The position numbers were made by a program, and so were the translations under genes. The notes under the pieces were generated by a model. That model saw nothing but the letters and a program-made list of their open reading frames with translations. It searched no databases and was not told the origin of the DNA. From Nematostella vectensis (Eukaryota; Cnidaria; Anthozoa; Actiniaria; Edwardsiidae): DNA of 64,000 bases. Where the stretch lies: the NCBI RefSeq assembly GCF_932526225.1, contig NC_064034.1:8728001-8792000 (forward strand), in the 5' to 3' direction. Positions within the stretch are counted from its first letter, which is position 1. Each line of letters opens with the position of its first letter. Shown piece by piece: positions 11,301 through 22,400 of this stretch.

Positions 11301-14300
11301 AGCTTTTTCATGAAAGCTTATACCTGTTCCTGGACGTCAGATATGTAACTCTAACTCAATCAAAGTAGAAAAGACTTAAAGCATACATTGAAAGCATAGC
11401 CCAGCCTCCTACTTCTTGAGGTATCCTAAATTAGAAACATAAAATAAATAATTTTGGTTCTTTTTTTTTCACGTTTTTCTTTCTGTCAATAATATTTGAT
11501 TGCCAATCTTTGATTGCCAAACTGCAATTAGTTTGCAGTGTAGAAACGGTCCATATTTTAGAGGTATTGTTACTCTGATCTGTAGAGTATGAAACAGGCT
11601 GAGCATTCAAAGAATTGCATGATTTACATGAACTTCAGTAGCCAACAAGTGTGGCAAAGTAGTACCTCAAAGCACATCAGACATGATGGAATCCTCATTA
11701 TGCAGTTTGTGCCATTTAAAACTGCAATTCTTACAATACGGTATATGCTGCAGTAGTTGCCTAACTTTCTTACCATTTTCTTGGTGGTTATGTTAGGGCA
11801 CATTGCACTATAAAAAGAATGCTATAAAATTACTTTCTCTTAAAGGCTTTTCTGTTCTGTTTCCCCTGCCAGATGCTTTGCCCCAGGCCTTACTTTCCCA
11901 AACAAACTGCACCTGGTCTACATCATAAATGACATTGTGCATCACGCTGCTCGAAAAAACTTGACTGACCTTAACAGTGCAGTCAAAGAGGTTGTTGTAC
12001 CAGTGTTTTGTTATGCGAGGCAAGGAGACATTGGAGAAGGCATGCAGAAGCTCACCAAAGTACTAGGAATCTGGGAAACAAATGATTTCTTTGATGCAGC
12101 AACTTTACAGGTGTGATATGCTTCATGCTATGAAAACCTATAAATCCATTTAATTGCTGTACAGTGTTTGCTTGTTTATTTGATAACCATGAGGAAGAGT
12201 TGATCAATCTGGATTCTTATGCCTGGTGCATACTAGTGACATACAGTAACAACATAGGCACGAACACTCTTGTGTTTTTATGTTAAGCCTGACATACATA
12301 ATGACATCAACATAATGTCATAATGGGAAAAACATGTTATATTTGGTTATGTCCATGTCATTATGTCGAACCATTCACAATTGAACATATGAACATAAGG
12401 GCGTGCACGCCTATGTTATTTCACTTGTGTGCACCAGTCACCAGTCATAATGCATCCTTATTTGAAACAGATGTGCAGTAAATGATTTGCTGGTCAGTTT
12501 AATTGTTTTTGTAGTTCCGTATATAAAGATTAACTCATGAACATGTTAAATATACCTTTTGTAGAAACTCAAAAACCCAGAGTCAGCTAAAGCAGAAGTT
12601 GAAGAAGTTCAGAAAAGGTTAAGCCAAGGTAAGTAAAATTAAGGAAATCCTCTCCACTGGAAAATTATTTGCTCTGAAATCATGTCACTAGCACATGTTG
12701 ATTGATCTCATTTAATTTATTTTCCATTGTTTTCCCTCATATATATGTGGTCAATCCTAATTATGTGTTATAAATAATATTTGAAATATCTAATTCTGCT
12801 TAAAATGGCATACGGTGACCTCATATAAATATCCTGGCCATGAAGAATTGGTTCTTATAGGAATGATTGAATATTGATTGTCATAACCCTGGTGTGAAGA
12901 CTGTGTGGTGATAGCAAAAACAAAAATATACTTCTCATAAATGTTTTGTGCATTTCATTCAGTACTTTAATTAAATACAGCATGGGTTTATATGTTGCAT
13001 TCAGCATTGACTGTTATAGTCAGCAAGCATTATGACTAGAGACTGTTATTGTCTGGTGTAACTGAAAATATAACAACCAATTAAGAACCATATCAGCCTG
13101 AGTTGTCAAAAGGTACCCAGATTTATAACAACCTATTCATCATGATCTTGAAAACCCTATGTTTTTATATGCTAATAGAATGTAATAGAAAATAGAATGT
13201 TAATAGAAAATCACCCCTTTTTTGTGCCTATTTCTGTGAGGAGACAGCTCTACTACCACTGTCATAGACACTTGGTTGGTTTTGCTTTTCAGGTCAGTTT
13301 TCCAGCAACGCCAATTACCAACAACAACAAGCTTCCCCTATCCAAAATGAATTTCAAGCAAAACAAGCTTTCCAGCAATACCCAAATTACCAGCAATACC
13401 AACAACAGTACCAGCAATACTACCACCAGTATCCACCGTACCAACAGCAAAACCCTGGACAGTTCCCCCCAACTGCTCCACCAGGGTTTAACCAGCCACC
13501 TCCATCTTTTGGTATAGGCCAGGCAGTCCCTGGCCAGCCACAAGGATACCAACAAGAGGAAAATGTAGGCCACGCATCACATGACCAGCAAGGACAATCA
13601 CAGGCAAAGGAGGAAAGGCCACAACAGGTCTTGTCAGGTTAGTGCTTTTAAAATTTGGGTTGGAGGATGACAAGATAAATGCATGAAATACTCTTTTGTA
13701 CCGATTTTTGTTATGACTTTACATTGCTTATAGCATAAAATGATAAAATTATAGCATAAAGCGATAAAAAGTAATAAGAATACATATACAAAATAGTTGT
13801 TTCATAAGAACATGGTTGAAAACAAAGTTTGCTCTCAACATTTTTTGTATGTTTTTTTTTCTCCCTACATATTTCTTGTTGGTATAACCAATTACATAAT
13901 TTGAATGACAGAAGCCGGAAATTGTTGTTGAGAGCTCAGAATATTGAAACCCACAGTAAAGCTATTTCTGAACAAATTTAAAGTTGGTACATATAATAAT
14001 TTGAGTAAATATATTTACATTAGGTTTAATTACTCCTCCTGTACTTGAATTAATCCCATTGCAAACATTCACCATGACGTTATTTCTGACTCATCAAACT
14101 TATTCCTCATTAGAAGAGTCCAGTGAAGCTTCAGATGAACCCCCAGATGAGCAAAAGCAAAGTGATGGTATGAATGCTCAGGCATCCAACGAAGGGTGTG
14201 GCCAGAAAGGGGGTCCAACCGACCAAAGGCGTAACCACGAGGTGAGGTTTCCTAAGTTTCTCACTAATTAATACATCACATCAAATCAGTTATTCAGAAT

Positions 14301-17300
14301 TTAATTTTTAATTTTGTGCCTTAGGGATTTAGATGATAAGTGAATTTCTAGTACTATTAGCATATTTCATTCAAATAAAATGATTGGTTGTAATGGAGCA
14401 CCTAACATTACACAGAACAAATTGTTTAGGGTGTTTTGGTTTGTTTTATCAATGGGTGTCTGTTAAACATTTTTAAACAAAGGATATATGCTGTTATTGT
14501 AATCCAAATATATCTTTTATGCCTGCTGCTATACTTTACCAGGCTGGTAAGCTTCAGATAAACAAAATTAAACACTTGATAGAATACTACATATGTTTAT
14601 CTAAATGTGACTGACTTTTTCTGTTTGATACCAGGGTGATCCCTATCATGGTGGACCTTTCAATCAGGCGCTGCCAGGATTTCCTCCACGATGGGGTCCC
14701 CCACCCCACATGCCTCCAGACTACAGGGGCTTCCCACCCCCAAACTTTCCTCCCCCTGACTTCAGCCGCCCCCCTCCAAACTTCAATGACCCAGCCTTCC
14801 AGGGCCGACCACCTCCCTTTGTGAGGCCCCCGCCTCAGCAATTTGATTACCAGCATGGCCGTGCCAACATGGATATACCTCCGCCCATTGATTATAACCA
14901 TGGCCGACCCCCACATGATGACTTTGGTCATGAGGCCTATGGGCCAGATGACTATGGACCGGACAGCTATGGTCCAGAAGAGTTTGGGCCCCCACCTGTG
15001 CCCCCGCCACCACGCCCTATTATACCAGAGGCTATGTACTATGAGCTACCTGCTGGCCTCATGGCACCTATGGTCAAGGTGGGTTGAGTGATATTGTGTG
15101 AGCTTTAGAATTTGTGCTTATAAATTGTGTCTGTTTATTATATGTACCTTAAAATCTTTAATCCTTTTTTTTTTTTTTTAAATCCTATTGTGAGCTTGCT
15201 TTCATGCTTGGTTGGCTTCAAGGGTATAAAGGGAACAGTGAAAATAAGTATTATCTTAGCACATGAAGCTATTTATTCTTGCCATTTGATCCCCTTATAA
15301 CTTTGTAGCAGAGTGACATCCTTCCCTCGAAATGCCAACCAAGCTTAACTATTTAACAGCATTGTTCTTCCCTAATTCATTAATGTTTTTTTTAGCTGTC
15401 TGATGTAGACTACGTCCCACTGAACCCTGCTGATATCCGCTTACCGGCACCTCAGCCACCCAGTGAGCGTCTGCTAGCAGCAGTAGAGGCTTTCTATAGC
15501 CCCCCTAGCCATGAGAGCCCTCGTAACGCTGATGGATGGGAGCAGAGTGGGCTGTTTGAGTTCTATAAGGCCAAGTTGCCATTCTTAAAACAGAGGGATC
15601 TTACAAAGAAGGACCGCCCTGTGCCGCCAAGTACCCCTCCCAAGAAAACTTCCCCTGACCAATCCAGGTAAACAAAGTCATTTTCTACAATTAAAGATGA
15701 GTTTATTGAGGGTTGTGATCTATACATGAAACTATGCTCAATTGTTTGTCACAAATATTGCCATCGTTGTTGCTTAAGGTTCCTAACAATTCGACACTTT
15801 CCCACTTGAACCTCTAGCACCTTATCTTACAGGTCTCGGTCCAGGTCTCCACGGTCACATAGGTCGACATCCCGGTCCCCAAGACGTCGACATTCCCCCT
15901 CGGTCAGCCCACCCTACAGGCGCCGCTCCCGGTCCCGCTCACCACAGAGGCAAAGGTACAGTCAGTTACGTATAGATTTCTTGGGAAAATAGTCCTTCTC
16001 TCCTGGCTTGCACTTGATTGGCCGAGCTTCCCTATAGTTTCCCTCATATAAAGTTTTATTTTTTATTTTTGGAGAAAAATATATAAAGTGTGTGCACCAC
16101 ATACAAATAGCTGTTTGGTGTTTGTATATACAAAATTGGAGTTGCCAACTAAAAGTCACCTATGTAGACATAACTTTAGACTATATGTGTCTGTGTTTGG
16201 TTCAGGTCCTGCTCCCGATCTCGGTCTAGATCCAAGTCTCGCTCCATTTCACCCATGTTTCGCTCATCTGACAGAAAAAGTCCAAGTCCACCTGCATTCA
16301 GGTAAGAGTGTTGATGTTGTTATAAGGATGATGGTTAATTATCCTGTTGACCCATCAACCGGCCCGTACTGGCCATGAGAACTTCCCACACACCAAAATA
16401 TTCATGAGTACAAAATTAACTCAACAAGATAAGGCATTAGTCTTAAGGATAAATGTTCTTGAAGATGTGCATCCAACTAATGTCATTGGCAACTACCTAT
16501 GACAGCTTGGGCTCTTGATAAATTTCAAATTGAACAAGGACAACAGCAGAATTGCCCCTCTTGACGCTCAAAAAAAAAGTGACACCTCAAGTCAAGTCTC
16601 CATCATTTAAAGAGCTTGGTTCACAGGTATTAGCATTTGTTAAGAACTGGAAAGCTTATGTTAGTTTTTTTTTTCAGCCCGTTTGTCACTAAAACCACAG
16701 AGACAAGATTAGATGAGACTAACGTTGGCCATCAAATGCTCAAGAAAATGGGTAAGGATGCGAGCTCACATGTCTTGTGGAATTGTTGACATAAGGTCCT
16801 GTCATGCCATTTCCATTTGAGAGAACCCTCGTGGACATTTGTCTTTCGTTTGTTTATTGTTTGTGTGTGCCTGTTTTCACCCCAGGCTGGGAGGGAGCTG
16901 GGCTTGGCAAGAACGAGAGAGGAATTCAAAATCCTATCCAGGCTGGGGAAGTACGGGAGAGACATAACATGTACAAGGTATGGTACCATCATCATCGTCA
17001 TAACCACTGAAATGCCAATTGTCACCACTACCATCATCCATTATCATCATTGTCAGCATCATTATTTTCATCGCTTCCACATCACCACCACCACCATCAT
17101 CATCTTTACCATCACCTCCACCTTCACTGCTATAATCATCATAACCTCCGTCACCACCATCATCATCAACACCTATGCCACCAATCATCATCACCCTTTA
17201 GCAAAAGAGGAGGTGTGAGGAAAATATGATGCCATTGCCCTTTATGTACATCTCCATCTCCATCTCGATTCAGTTATTCAAGTAATTTTATATACAATAA

Positions 17301-17690
17301 CCAATATCACCTCCGTCACCAACATTATTCATCGTCCACCATCATCTCCTTTCTCTGCCATCATCATCATCATCACTTCCTCCACCAATCATCATCACCA
17401 TTATCAACAGAGGAGGGTGTGAAGAAAATACGATTCCATTCTCAACTACTACAACCTTTTTGTAGAAGTAAACTGCTTTATTCCATCCCACCCACTTTAT
17501 CTCTTGCCTTTAAAGGGAATTGGTGTGGAAGAGGATGACGTGTTCGACAAATTTAGATACAAGCGAAGTTATACATATAACAGACCAGGTAAGTGTGATT
17601 TGAATTTGATTTCTTCTTGATAGAGAACTTGTACAATACTTGATATTGACATTTCTTTTCCGTTTTTCTCTCTTGACAGAAGGAAAATAA
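8337..17690 (+). CDS. CHERP: CHERP: SURP/CID/G-patch RNA-processing protein
   Basis: Calcium homeostasis endoplasmic reticulum protein, a U2 snRNP-associated splicing factor in other animals. Exons: 8337-8382, 8766-8936, 9187-9347, 9959-10111, 10277-10353, 11873-12110, 12565-12628, 13293-13637, 14114-14241, 14635-15078, 15396-15667, 15833-15955, 16206-16301, 16678-16751, 16886-16977, 17516-17588, 17680-17690. All are GT-AG, and phases sum to 2568 nt (855 aa). Domain order: SURP (about residues 16-65, with DKLANFVARNG); CID (about 150-285, with HLVYIINDIVHH); Gln-rich part (about 304-418); Pro-rich part (about 462-609); RS-rich part (about 700-772); G-patch with GWEGAGLGKNERG (about 790-825). 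This is the CHERP order. The human protein is about 916 aa. The last three codons come from a tiny exon; reading through its donor instead would add about ten residues, so the exact C terminus is the least certain part. Confidence 0.95.
9373..9515 (-). mobile_element. MITE-like dispersed repeat, copy 2
   Basis: Reverse-orientation copy of the repeat at 238-387, in CHERP intron 3. The reverse complement begins GGCGTAGCCAGGATTTTTAA and shares the AGGAGGGGGCCC and CATTTACTGTA blocks. Its other end is less well preserved, with GACTATGCC instead of GGCTACG. Confidence 0.6.
9652..9814. repeat. Three tandem copies of a 54-bp unit
   Basis: Units start with GTAATAGGGG at 9652, 9706 and 9760 and look virtually identical. 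The repeat lies in CHERP intron 3. Because 54 is divisible by three, the minus strand shows a short repetitive open frame that is not a gene. Confidence 0.9.
10378..11303. mobile_element. Decayed TIR DNA transposon, possibly pogo/Tigger type
   Basis: The left end reads TTTACTCATGTATAA. The right end holds the reverse complement, TTATACATGAGTAAA at about 11279-11294, giving terminal inverted repeats around 0.9 kb of AT-rich DNA in CHERP intron 5. Inside, on the minus strand at 10821-11069, is an 82-codon open frame ending in an Asp/Glu/Ser-rich tail with SDSDSEFEGF. Acidic C termini of that kind are common in pogo-like (CENP-B type) transposases. No catalytic DDE region remains. The family assignment is tentative. 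Confidence 0.5.
12217..12452. mobile_element. Foldback MITE in CHERP intron 6
   Basis: Left end TGCCTGGTGCATACTAGTG; the right end contains CTTGTGTGCACCAG, its imperfect reverse complement. The interior is made of related inverted pieces (AACATAGGC / GCCTATGTT, CATAATGACAT). It has no coding capacity. A related copy lies at 19166-19322. Confidence 0.6.
16980..17410. repeat. CAT/CCA triplet-rich simple repeats in CHERP intron 15
   Basis: Two blocks (about 16985-17205 and 17335-17410) of degenerate CATCAT and ACCACCATC repeats lie between the G-patch exon and the penultimate exon. They give spurious His/Thr/Ile-rich open frames. Confidence 0.8.
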
Positions 17691-18311
17691 CCTGTTCCTG
17701 TAAAATTTTGTATCTCCTTAGTGGAACTTCCTCCCAAACCAGCACCCGAATAACACGTGTCCAGATTGATCGGTCTTCCTGTGTTTTGAGTGCAGGGCCC
17801 AAACTGGTTGGCCAGCGGTATAACTGTGCTTAGCCATGTGCGGCAACACGGGACCTTCGTTGAACCTCCTATCCCATGCAGTTCAACTCAATCCGGGTTC
17901 ATCCTATTTCCATAAATTTATACCCAAACTGCATTCTTTCCTCATTTTGCGTAGTCACCCATTGTCCAAAACATATCTTGACGGTCTAGACCACCGTCCA
18001 AACCAATCTTGACCACCGTCTAGACCAATAATTAACCTGCATGGTTTTACTCCTTGTACTAGAAATATACTGCATACATGCAACAAGATGATTAATTGTC
18101 CAAGAGTTCTCACTAACAAGTCAGGAACCAATTCTACTGCAGAGGAGAAACGGTTGATTGGTCAATGAGGTTTGAGTGACAGTGCTAAAAATATTTGACC
18201 GTACAGAAGCAAGTCATTAATTAGACAAAGCGATTTGGTCCATTGCGTAGATTCTAGATATCGCTTGTCCTACATCTTGGCGGTGTTTGTTGTGCTATAT
18301 GCCATACTGTA

Positions 18312-18317
18312 AATAAA
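18312..18317 (+). terminator. Probable CHERP polyadenylation signal
   Basis: AATAAA about 620 bp downstream of the CHERP stop codon, on the coding strand. It is followed by T/G-rich sequence. Confidence 0.5.
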
Positions 18318-18900
18318 CATCAATACATTGGTCGAGTTGTATTACTTCTTTACTGGTTTTCCCCAGCTTGTTCTCACGCTCCCCATCCAATAGGTGAAAT
18401 TAGTTTATATTACTCTCTCGAACTTGCTTGTATTGAGAGTTGAGGCGTTGAATCCATTTTTTAGTATGAATCAGGCCTTAAAGGCTCGTGCCAGGCACTT
18501 TTTTCGTTCCCTATGAAAAATAAAGTTCTATTTTTCCTCCCACTTTAGAAAAATAAAATCACTTGATAATCGGGCTAGAAGTGATGAATCGGAAAGTGAG
18601 CGATAGGCTAGTCGTCTATTGACATAAAGCCTGGAAAGGGAACAGTTTTTTGTAAGGATTAGGTTGTTCTTCCATAATCATAATTAGCTTTCCCCGCAGA
18701 CGTTTTTAAGGTCAACACTCCCACAAACTAACTAACGACTCTGCAGGGAGAGGCGTGGCTGTGCCTAAAGACTGATTTAGACTGAACGATTTAGTGGTAT
18801 GCGACACGTGAATCAGCTTACGACCCCGCTAACGATGCTCGACTACGAAAGTTGTAGTGAGACTAAACCGTGCTGTCTAAATCGCTAAGGGCGCTAGGAG

Positions 18901-18922
18901 ATCACGTGACAGATCACGTGAC
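18901..18922 (+). promoter_or_regulatory. Tandem ATCACGTGAC boxes
   Basis: ATCACGTGAC occurs twice with a centre spacing of 12 bp, about 580 bp upstream of the kelch start codon. CACGTG is the core of bHLH-zip sites (USF, Myc/Max, MiT/TFE). The flanks fit the lysosomal CLEAR-type motif in nine of ten positions. The function is inferred. Confidence 0.4.
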
Positions 18923-19165
18923 TATTTGGGTAGCAAACTAGCGCGCGATCAGGCTAGCGGCAAAATAACAGCAACAAAAATTCAGCGCTTACGAATCAGC
19001 AAGAATTTTTCTTTGTCAGAAAAGGTTTATTTTTCTTTTAAGACTTTATTTTCAAGTTGTTCTCTGGTGTGACGGGCGCAGTCATCTCCGCTTTTTTGTT
19101 CGAATATTTTAGAAAGGGATCGTGATCTCTTAGCGCAAGTCTCATATTGCCTAAAAATCCCCTTT

Positions 19166-19322
19166 AATGCCTAGTGCACACTAGTGAGCGCGAACTCTTA
19201 TCTTCGAAATAACGACATAAGAGAAAAAAAGTTTTTTTTTTTGTCCATGTCGTTGTCGGGCTAAACATAGTGCGCGCGCCCATGTCGTTATGTTGTTATG
19301 TTGCTAGTGTGCACTACGCATA
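19166..19322. mobile_element. Foldback MITE upstream of the kelch gene
   Basis: About 155 bp starting TGCCTAGTGCACACTAGTG and ending with CTAGTGTGCACTACGCA, its near reverse complement. Inner pieces (ACGACATAAG / CATGTCGTTATG) also pair. It shares end sequences with the element at 12217-12452. Confidence 0.65.
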
Positions 19323-19495
19323 AGTGTGGGAGGCATCAGACATGCGACATGGCAACAATAACACTACCACAGGAAGCCCACGCTTAAAAACCTAACCATC
19401 ATGCTTTTCGGGTGTCCTGTTGTGAGGATACGAGAAGCAAAACAAAGATGGCGGAACAGTAGCGTGAAGTGCAGTGGTCACAGGTGTATCGAACG

Positions 19496-22400
19496 ATGTC
19501 TTGTACATGGGTAAAACGTCAAGTTCACGGGCCAGTTCCAGCCACAAGGTGAAGCAAATGAATGCCTAGGTCTCTAGAAAAGATCACACATTTTGGGGCC
19601 GAACTATCGGTTCTAGAATTCCTTTTTATTATGCTTTTGAAATCTGATCTTGCAAGTGCACGGGAGAATATGATTAAGCCCGCACGCACTCATTATTGCT
19701 AGTATTGATTGTGGTCTGTTGACGGTGATAGCAGTCGAGGTGAGCGCGTTTCCTAGCTGTATACTTAGTAACACCAAATAGCCTGCTTCTTGTCAATATC
19801 AATGACAATAAAATTCAATAAAATTCAAAAGTCATGCAGAGTGCACAGTTTATCATATTTAAATTCTTATTTCTAAATTATTATTATTATTATCATTATT
19901 ATTTTATTTTTTAAATATTTTTATCTATTTTCCTATTCAGTCTAGCTGTTTGTACTCTATGTTGGGGTGCTCAGAGTTTTGTGGTGAGCCTTGGGATTCT
20001 AGCTGCTGTTGCACTGGAAGATAAGGACCAATTCATATGTTGTGCTCCTGGCATGCCAAATCTACTTTGTTGGATTAGGCACATGAATGGTTTGGCTTCT
20101 GAATCAATTAAGTTCATTTTGGTAAAATTTAGTTTTAGTTAGAGTGACACAGATTCATATGTTGAGCTTTTGTCGTTCTAAATCAAATGCCTTATTTATT
20201 TTTTATTTGTGCAACAGAAACTTCACACCAAGTCAAACTGCTCGCAGCCTAGTAAGGGCAACTCTTTTAGTGCAAAAGACCAATGTATTCGTGTCACTAC
20301 AAATTGGGCAATTAGATTCAGCACAGCAGAAACACAACATGTGAATCAGGCCTAATGTGTTACTATTATCTCTAACAGGCAAGGACATGCTGTGGCTGTT
20401 GTTGGCAAGAATGCTTATGTCTTTGGAGGTAGCAGTGGAAGTGGATATGGAGAAACTGAAAATTCTGATCCAGTTTACCTCAATGATTTATTCCTGCTAA
20501 AAGGTGATAATCTGACAGATAACAATTTTACTGTGTGTTACGATTAACTTGTGATTATTATTATTGTTGTTTTTTTTAAGTTGGACTTCAGGTGTCCTGG
20601 GAACGCATGAGACAACTTGGTGATGTTCCTTGTGGAAGAGATGGTCACTCCTTAAAGTAATTTCTTTGTTTTGTCATCAATCATTATATCATTATTAAGA
20701 TATATTACTAAATATTCTTGTTGTTGTTAGTGCTGTAGGATCAGTGTTGTACTTATTTGGAGGATCTAATTTCCCTGAAGCAGAAGACTGTCTTGATGAC
20801 CTGTATGCTTATGATATAGGTATGTAAATACTAACCTTTTGTTACTTGTAGGGATGACATTGTTAAAATCTGTGCATGGAATCTCTATTGAGATCAGGCG
20901 CATACCCAGGGTTGAAGGGGTGCACATTCATAGGTATCAATATTTTTTCCTGATCCTTCAATAAGAAAATGACCGACATTTTGGGGGCCAAAGTGGGTGC
21001 AATTTTTTTAAGGAATTGTATATTGTTACATGTTTGAGTCTTACCTTTTATTTAGTTCCACTGAAGTTTTGAACATCAGTCCATTGTGTCACCAAAAACT
21101 CAAAATGTCAACTACTTTGTTTTTACAGAGGCATTAATAACATAGCACTCCAACCTTTTGTCAATAATTCTTCAATAAAAAGTAACACCTCTTTTGGTAC
21201 AGTACACCTGCACACACAGAGATTTGTGTGTGCAGGCTTCTTGTAAGCCCCAAACAAATTCTTAGGAAAAGTTGTTGTTGTTCTTCATTCTTTAATTCTG
21301 TCCACTGTCTCTCCAGGTACTTTGTCATGGGAACTGTGCCCCACCCAAGGGCGGCAGCCAAAAACGCTAGGACAGACGACTGTTGCTATCAGAGATACAC
21401 TATATGTGTTTGGTGGTATTTATCGTGGAGAAGCCAACAATAAACTATACATGCTCAATACAGGTGACGAGCAAATACCAAGCAAGTTCACTTTGAATCC
21501 TTTGCCCATTTATTTCATTTCTGATAACAGGTAACCTCACATGGACACCTTTGGTAACTTCTGGACAAATACCACCTCCAAGGTATGGTATAATTACTTT
21601 GCTTTGTGCATATTGCGGTGATACAAATTGGAAACCTTCTTGTTGTAAGGATGAAGAAATTGCTATTCTCCATTCTAGATGTGACCATGCATGCACAGTG
21701 ATAGGAGAAAAGTTTTACATATCCGGAGGAAGTGGCGGAGAGAAGACCTGGTTTAATGACCTGTACTGCTTTGATACTGGTACAGCATTTTGACTAAAAC
21801 TATTTTGCATCCCATTTATGATATCTGTTATGTAGTCAGATGAGTGATACGGTGGCTGCCTGAGGCACCAGTGCCCTAACCTTGTTATTCAACATTTCAC
21901 CTGCAAGGAGGGTGGCACTGTTTTTTCCTTGTTAATTTACTTCTTTATGGTTTCTATTTGTAGTAACTCTTATCTGGCACTATATCAATGCCCAAGGACA
22001 TCTGCCATTTCCCCGAAGCCTTCACACCATTTGTGCTTACCATGACAAGGTACAGTAAGTAGCATGTATACATCAACAATGTATCATAACCATTTTGTTA
22101 TAGCTGAGGATGATTTACTGAGAATGTGTGCAAAGCTTTGTTATGTAGGGGTAAGGGTTTTCACCATTATTATTTTCTGATTACAGGACATTTATTTGTT
22201 TGGAGGTACAAATGATAGTGCTAAGGGAAGATCACCTTTTAATGATGTCTTCAAGTTCAACCTGTGTAAGTACAGTATTAGCTCTATTAGACTCCTTTCC
22301 ATAATTAATCACTTAGGAATCAGATAATGAGCACAAATACTTTAAAACCCCATTAGTACTTGGGCTACTGAGCTAAACTCTCACAAACACAAGAATAATT

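Larger units (their letters stand above)
17691..19495. other. CHERP to kelch intergenic region
   Basis: No coding sequence recognised. It holds the CHERP polyadenylation signal (18312-18317), two CACGTG boxes (18901-18922), a foldback element (19166-19322) and the proximal upstream region of the kelch gene. Confidence 0.6.

Noticed and set aside
13289-15013. Minus-strand ORFs opposite CHERP Gln- and Pro-rich exons
   Set aside because: Antisense of low-complexity coding exons; no independent support.
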